Shown here one piece after another: positions 58,001 through 64,000 of a stretch of DNA of 64,000 nt (positions are counted from its first letter, which is position 1; every line of letters begins with the position of its first letter). This DNA comes from Acanthococcus lagerstroemiae (Eukaryota > Arthropoda > Insecta > Hemiptera > Eriococcidae), in NCBI GenBank assembly GCA_031841125.1, contig CM063109.1:36584038-36648037 (forward strand), written 5' to 3'. The notes beneath the pieces are model-generated. The model was given only the letters and a program-made list of their open reading frames with translations. It searched no databases and was not told the DNA's origin. The position numbers and the translations under genes are program-made.

Positions 58001-59639
58001 ACAGAAAATGTATTCGATTATAGAAGTAATATGTATAACATGTACACAATCGTATGCGTGAAATAACTTCTTTCTCTCGCTCTGTCGTCATCTTTGTCGC
58101 GTTAATTGTGCTCTATACTTGTTATAAATTTCAGGGGCGGCCGTAATTAACGATCGTTACGTCAAGTGCGACACGTTACGCGCGCGTAAATATAGAATAT
58201 TATATTGTGTGGAGATGTGTGTATATGTGTACAATAATGATCGTTTGGAAATTGCTTTTTGGATGTATCTAATAAGCGGCCTTGTTGGTTTAAAAAATAA
58301 TGACAGATTAGTGAGATGGAAATCAGTGCTTCGTAAAGCCTTCATCACCACTTTAGTGGTGGAGAATTCTTAGCCGATTTCTACATTGAGTTATGATTCC
58401 TCACCCTTGAGGTATAAACCACTGATAGAGCATGGAAAATGGAATCTTTACTGGCGTATGGTGTGGGGGTAAGTCCGGTGATACTGTAAGCGCCTTGTGC
58501 CTGATGGCTAATGGTAGCACTGATGAAAGTTCACTAATAGAGGGAAAGATGCCGTGGAAAAGGATGAAGGGAAGGTAACGTATAGACTGTAGATGCATCG
58601 ATGATTGCAGGGAGCGCCTAGCTGTTACGTATCCGGACTTCCCAAGATTCAACAGCAAAGTAGCCGACATCTGGCGAGTGTTTTTGGCAGTCTTAACAAT
58701 GTTAGATTAGCGAGATGATAGGCATTCATTATGATGTAAAAATCGTGGTTTTCAAACAGCTCTCACCAGATTTTTGCAAAAAAAAAAACTTGTCCTAAGT
58801 TTTACTTTAACGTCTTACTGTCCTAACATTGATAAGCATCATTTCCTTCAGTGCGGAAAGGGAGGAAGGCTCGATGCTAGCGCGCTACCGGTTTGGAAAG
58901 TCCAAATGACGGAAGGAACAAAAAAGATCTCGTTTGTGGAACCCTTAGTGTTGATGCCCAGTGAGCAAAAGGTGCTCACAGCATCACAGGGCTCGGCTCG
59001 CCCTCGCATTATTCACACTTCGTAAGTCATGTGATACACATGCAGTTTTCGTCATTTGCTGTGTCATGTACCTCATAGGAAATCCGACAGAGTCATGATT
59101 CTCCCATTTTGAAGTATTTATGTCACTGGCTTTACAGATCACTGAATTGCATCTTTATAATTTATCATAGCGCATCATATCCGAGCCGTGCTTACCGTCG
59201 TGACTAAGTGTGTGCCGAACAGTGAAAACAGAATCAGCATCCTCGAAATTTCAGATCAACTGATAGAACTACGACCGCGTGCAGTGGGTGCCAAGAGTGT
59301 GACGTTGGAAAGTAGGAAGTGAGCGCAATTTGCGCAGTTTAGTATCCGCTGGCAGGGTCGTTGATGACACAACTTGAACTTTTTAATATGTTGTAGTCTA
59401 TCGTACGCTCTCGAGTAAATAAAAATCGCTTTATGACGTCGGTAACTTACTAGCGGCGTCGGGCATCCCAGTTCCACGGTGCGTCGAACGTGGTCAACGG
59501 CCCTGAGTGGCTCCTGACTCGTGGTCGGGCACCGCGGCCAATACCCACGGCGCTGGCGATTCGCGATCCAAATACACACGCAGCATTTTTGAATGTCTGA
59601 AAAATGTTTGTTACTCCAGCGGCAGACGCAGTTTGCGGA
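55048..59639. other. No supported gene
   Basis: A cryptic AAGACTC/AAGATTC block lies at about 55250-55510. Between 56263 and 56887 there are adjoining open frames on the minus strand (56887-56570 and 56562-56263) and one on the plus strand (56514-56777). None has a domain I recognise, and no splice model is convincing. Confidence 0.35.
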
Positions 59640-60400
59640 CCACCGTTCGGGTTATTATTTAAATTTTCAATTCGGTCGTTACGTAAACTGCACTAAAAGT
59701 GGTTCATAGACGAGTTATCTGGTTGTCAACTGGTTTCCTTTGGCCGGTATTGGGATGCGTCTTGGTGTTTTCACTTTCGATGTATGTATACGCGTTATTG
59801 TAAACGCCGCGTTTTATACGCTCAGTGGTTCGCACAGTGTGAGACGGAGTGGCGTGGAGTGGTGTAGCGTGGCGCGTAGCGTGGGTTTTGTAACGCGGCG
59901 ACGAGGCGCTCTCGCGTGCGGATTGAGTAACAGGAGTTGTAACGGTACTGCCTGGTCTGCCTCTTGTCTGCCTGCTCTGAGGTAACTAATGTTTGTGATT
60001 AGGTTTACAATACGCGCGAATTTACTAGAGACCGAGACCCGAGACGGCGACTGGCGCGGCTGGAGTTTCGCACGCGCGTAGTATACGTCGAACTTGATCA
60101 TCTCGTTATTGCGGTAATTAATGAAAGTGTTGCCGAGTTGCAGAGCGTGAAGTCGGTGCGTGATGGGCTCGGTGGAAGATGTAAGGTACACGCGCGGCTG
60201 AATGACCGCGCGCCAGCGGAAGGCGAACTGGTTTCGGCGAGGTGTCCGTACGAAAGCGAAAGAGCTAGCAGAAAGGCGCCCTCTTGTCCCTGGCGCCGTT
60301 TGATGTTTGAGACGGGACTACTAACGGAAAGTGGATGGCGACTCTGCGCGATGCTTGATAACATTCGGGCCTCTCTGTATCTGGAATGAAATGGAAAGCA
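59640..60400. promoter_or_regulatory. CpG-rich stretch, possible promoter / 5' exon
   Basis: This is the most CpG-dense part of the window (GTGGCGCGTAGCGTGGG, GCGACGAGGCGCTCTCGCG, CGGCGACTGGCGCGGC), bounded by AT-rich sequence. An initiator-like CTCAGT lies at 59821-59826 downstream of TTTTATAC. CTCTGAG|GTAACT at about 59975-59987 would make a good plus-strand splice donor. No protein domain is visible. A 5' untranslated first exon of a gene lying beyond 64000 is one explanation; a chance CpG-rich interval is another. Confidence 0.3.
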
Positions 60401-60645
60401 AGACTGTGACAGTTCGAACCATCACGGAAATTCTTTTGGTAACACTCGTTCTTTTGCGCTGGATATGGTCGTGACTCGTGAGAGGGGTTCGAACTCTTCC
60501 CTGGATCGCTGCGCCGCACATTTAGTGAATCGTAGAATCTGATTCGTATCAAGTTTCAGGCCTGCGAGAACCGAGTTTTGGTCGTACCTCGATTGAGCCA
60601 AGTACACCTCTCCCACGCAGAAAATTTTTTGAGTTGCCTTGTAAC

Positions 60646-61053
60646 CAGGCCCGTAGCCAGCCATTTGCAATAAGGGGTGCTGACTGTTTACGGGGGGGGG
60701 CTTGAGGATACACATAGTATATTGTGTGAAGATTTCTACGAAGCAGTGGTGTAGCCAGGGGGCGAAGGGGGCGAATTACCCCCAAGGCACCTGACATTGA
60801 ATTTGAAATACGCAAAAATGGGCAACTTTTGCCCTTAAAACACGTTTTTTCGAAATCCCATTACCAATCCAAGAGTCCCAAATTAGTTAACCAAGTTTAA
60901 AATGTTTCTGCGGTATTAATTCTCTCTATCCCGTCTTTCTTCCTCGTTCAGCGTAATGATGATTCTGTTTTAAATTGTGGTCTCTTTGCCTGGGGGCTCA
61001 GAATACGTTTACAGGGGGTTCTGCCCCAGCTCGCCTCCATGGCTACGGGTCTG
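60646..61053. mobile_element. hAT-like MITE with CAGRCCCGTAGCCA ends and perfect 8-bp TSD
   Basis: A 408-bp element. The left end is CAGGCCCGTAGCCA and the right end reads CAGACCCGTAGCCA on the other strand (one mismatch in 14). CTTGTAAC is duplicated at 60638-60645 and 61054-61061. The interior starts another terminus-like CAGTGGTGTAGCCAGGGGGC at about 60745, possibly a nested or chimeric end. It is noncoding with G-rich runs. Confidence 0.93.
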
Positions 61054-61113
61054 CTTGTAACTCTGCATGAATTAATAAAAGGGTTCCTCGACTGCCCAAA
61101 GAATCTTGATATG

Positions 61114-61127
61114 CCCCCCCCCCCCCC
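61114..61127. repeat. Poly-C tract (14)
   Basis: An uninterrupted run of about 14 C, the longest in the window. Confidence 0.9.
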
Positions 61128-61464
61128 GAAAAAAGAGCTTTGTTCCAACGTATAAACTGAAATGTACTTTTATATGGAAGCTATTTGATAAACTTGCATA
61201 ACTAAGGAATGAAGGCCCCAAAATTAGAAAGTGGATCCTCCCAGTCTCCCATTTTTGGTTTTCGACTTCGGTAGATTCTTTGCTTTAGGAATGATTGGGT
61301 ATTACCTGTTGTCATTTCAGAGTAACATACTTGGAAGTTGAGTGTAGTCTGTCTTGAAATGCTATAAAATAACGATGGAAAACACCACTTAAAAAGAGAT
61401 CAGTACGATTTCGAAGACTCTGAAGTTCTCTAACGATCTGATTCCCTAAACTATTCATGTAGAG

Positions 61465-61531
61465 AAATTGAGCTAAGAGTCAAGATCTCTAGTTATTAGA
61501 CAAATTGAGCTAAGAGTCAAGATCTCTAGTT
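61465..61531. repeat. Exact 30-bp direct repeat, 37-bp period
   Basis: AAATTGAGCTAAGAGTCAAG followed by ATCTCTAGTT is present twice without mismatch, at 61465-61494 and 61502-61531, separated by seven bases. It is a recent duplication. Confidence 0.95.
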
Positions 61532-61912
61532 TTTCCACTTGTGTCTGAGATGTAAGTGGCAGAACCGAGGGAGGGCGGAGACAAAAGAAACTTGCTCTTT
61601 TAAAAATTCAGAAGCATTAAAGCCTCTTTCAAGCTCTATTTTGAATAGGTGGTATTTTTTTAGTCAGGAAGTTTAGAAGCAATCTAGAGGTATCTCCATT
61701 TCTATGGGAAGAGAGACTTGCCTCCGATACAGAATCTTGCTCCTCCTCTTTCCTCTTCCCTGCCACAAATAAAGTTTCACGCAGGCATCTCCCAATTCTA
61801 CGCCTATACTATTGAACCTTCAAATAACACTTGTTTTGTCTTTTGTTTTACTCTACAACCTCTCCGTTCTTGGAGATATTGCTGCGGCATCGCTGGCCTT
61901 GTGTAAGGATAC

Positions 61913-62127
61913 CTTTTTTCTAATTTTGCTCGCATCCCGAGTGCTGAAATCCGCCCTTTCAAGCATTACGTCAGAGACGTCGAGGAGGCTGATAGAGCTG
62001 TCTTAGCCCTCTTCCATTCTTGCCGAAAAACCGGCCTAGGTCGAAACGTAGCGAGTTGCTAAGTGGGCTCGAACTCGAGACCTCCGGATTCCGAGACCAG
62101 CGCGCTATCCACTCGGCCAACCAGACC
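61913..62127 (-). mobile_element. tRNA-derived SINE, copy 3
   Basis: Minus-strand copy of the same family as 17965 and 20353. The A box TGGCCGAGTGG is at 62119-62109 and the B box AGTTCGAGCCC at about 62075-62065. The body motifs CCTAGGCCGGTTTTTCGGC and CGACGTCTCTGACG and the terminal AGCAAAATTAGAAAAAAGG are present. Target duplications CCTTGTGTAAGRATAC (one difference) lie at 61897-61912 and 62128-62143. Confidence 0.93.
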
Positions 62128-62143
62128 CCTTGTGTAAGAATAC

Positions 62144-64000
62144 TGAAATTAATATGCCCGTTAAAAATGTCTCCAGGTCTGTTTTACATAATATTCGCGA
62201 GGGAGTAACGTTGGTAGGACGTTCTCGGGGGGGTTAACAAATTTTGTCGGTGAAATAGAGGCGAATATACGAAATACCGCCCAAATCTTGGCTTGATGAG
62301 CACGGGGAAAAAAACCGTAGCGTGCAAAATTTCACATAAATTTTACCTTGACATGGAAAAAAAGGAGAGATAGAAAATTCCCAAGTAAACTGTTGTACAA
62401 CTTTAATACAAGCCAAAAGAACTATAAAAAACAGGACTTCGTGTAAAATTTTGTCCAAATTTCGACTCCCCTCCCCCGCCTTTCCCTCTCAAAAGATGAC
62501 CTACAAAAATTCTAAACGAGTGATAACAAAGCCTTTCCTGATTCTTGAAAAGTTTCAAGGAACCATGAGTCCACACAGAATTTTGGTGTGAAGATTATGA
62601 CAGCCTTGACGAGTCGTTTGATAAGTCTGAACGGGCCTCAGCATTTTTACCCTGGAGGTGAATTTGTTGGGGGGGGGGGTAACTAAGAGCGAAACTTCCT
62701 ACTTCAGTACATGGTTCTGAAGTTCCATTCTATCGTTTAAAGAAGAATTAGCAAAAATGGCTTTTGTTGGTGCCCGCCCATGGCTGTAGATCAGCTCTTC
62801 TGTTTTCACTACTGAATACGTTGATTACACCGATTACGAGAAACACTGCTGGTTTCAGGTAGTTTCTAAACCCACGCTTAACGATATCACCCTTCGCATC
62901 AGACTGTATTGAATGCTGTCGGCGAATCAGAACATTACCAGTTCTTGCCAGGAACATGGCGATTCAAAAAGATATGCGCACGCCTGATTCATTTCGAATA
63001 ATAATGCGTGCTGCTAGGCACTTCTTTCCGAATCGTCCGCTAAAACCCCAAAACTTGAAGAGATAGTAAACCCGAAACCCGTGCAACTACGAACAATACT
63101 TATTGCGCCTAATTATCGATCAGGAATTGCTTGCTCAAAAACACAGGCCCTAATAAAACCATAATACAAGATATACGCTTGCGCCTTCTCTCCTGTTTGC
63201 TTTTCGATCGCCGGTGTTAAGACTGCGAGACTGCAGTCATAGCCAGCGGTTCCGGCAGTGGCCTTCGTGTTGGGCTGGGCACGTTCGGTACACATACAAA
63301 GAGCGCGAATCGCAAATACGTTTTCATCGACGAAATCAATGTCATCAATGTTCAAAGCAAATGGCCGATCAGAACGACGTCGTGAAGCACAAAGAGGCCC
63401 AACGTTATCGTGGTCGTCGGCGTCACCTTCCCGCCAAAACACCTAAACACGTGTGTCAGCAAAAAACTAGCGACGCAATCGAAAAATCGCAAAACTCGCA
63501 AACGAACCGAAACGACTTTCCTGGGACGATGAACTTCTTTCTGTATTCATCATCAGTATTTGGCTGGCGACTATTCGCATTCGCAGTTTCCGTTCGTCGC
63601 ATCCGAAACGAGAACGTAATTAAAACTTTCGTTTCGAACGCCGATTAACAATTTCCCGAGGTACTTGAGGCGCCGGAAGGGTATTCGGACTGCCCGCGCG
63701 AAAGAGTCGCCCTCTGGAATTTTAGGTACGTGAAAAAAAAGGAACTACTAAAACCCTACACAATTTGGAAAAATTTATCAGATTGAAGTGCAAATGGTCT
63801 CTCTGAATGGAAGGAGAATTTTATAAATTTTGTTCTATTCATTTTTTCGATAAACGCTTTCGTTTTCATGATATTCTGAGATTTCTTCATATACCTGTAA
63901 ATGAAATATTCCCTTCGATCAGAGTTACAAGGTAAACGATAACAGCACGCCACCGCTTTGGGCAGCCGGAATTCGAATTGAATTCGAGCACTCTTGGAGT
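62144..64000. other. No supported gene; CpG-richer at about 63180-63680
   Basis: An 11-G run lies at 62669-62679. The CpG-richer part near the right end has overlapping open frames on both strands (63113-63442 minus, 63214-63648 plus) without recognisable domains. A gene could begin or end beyond the window edge, but nothing here shows it. Confidence 0.35.

Noticed and set aside
1..64000. CRISPR array, operon, prophage or other prokaryotic system
   Set aside because: No regular spaced repeats of CRISPR type, no dense same-strand coding and clear eukaryotic retroposons throughout.

Overview
The window looks like animal nuclear DNA. It is AT-rich without general CpG depletion, and it carries non-LTR retrotransposon remnants, tRNA-derived SINEs, small terminal-inverted-repeat (TIR) elements and many microsatellites. 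It has no bacterial gene density or operons. An arthropod, probably an insect, is the best guess from the element mix; the species cannot be named from the sequence. No intact host protein-coding gene could be supported on either strand. The open frames are short, overlap on both strands and show no recognisable host domains, so the window is most likely intergenic or deep intronic.

Layout. 1-3.3 kb: nothing recognised apart from a poly-C tract and a palindrome. 3.3-5.3 kb: two diverged tandem arrays, then the frameshifted C-terminal end of an RTE-like LINE on the minus strand. 5.3-13 kb: unannotated DNA with simple repeats, one half-MITE and two more tandem duplications. 13-14 kb: a short retroposon copy in 15-bp direct repeats and a CAGGG-ended MITE with a 5-bp target-site duplication (TSD). 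16-23 kb: a retroposon-rich stretch with two SINE copies, two copies of an unclassified retroposon (one in a 14-bp TSD) and a second degraded RTE-like LINE. 30.7-37.3 kb: a dense cluster of small DNA elements (a 5-bp-TSD MITE, a large foldback, three hAT-like MITEs), a tandem duplication whose second copy has been split by one MITE, and an interrupted array of about 85-bp units. 37.4-38.0 kb: a LINE C-terminal fragment with its 3' tail. 38.9-55 kb: sparse MITEs, two adjoining tandem arrays at 51.3-52.3 kb, and CpG-rich stretches. 59.6-60.4 kb: the most CpG-rich stretch, which could be a promoter or 5' exon. 60.6-62.2 kb: a hAT-like MITE with a perfect 8-bp TSD and a third SINE on the minus strand.

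The main content is therefore (1) a record of small transposons whose ends can be read to the base because the target duplications survive, (2) pervasive diverged local tandem duplication with units of about 70-200 bp, and (3) many long poly-G/poly-C tracts in otherwise AT-rich DNA. No coding machinery for the small elements is present, so all of them are non-autonomous. No new protein-based system was found. The most noteworthy items are a retroposon family seen in three copies, a pair of 5-bp-TSD MITE families sharing a direct subterminal motif, and a self-dating MITE insertion inside a tandem duplication.
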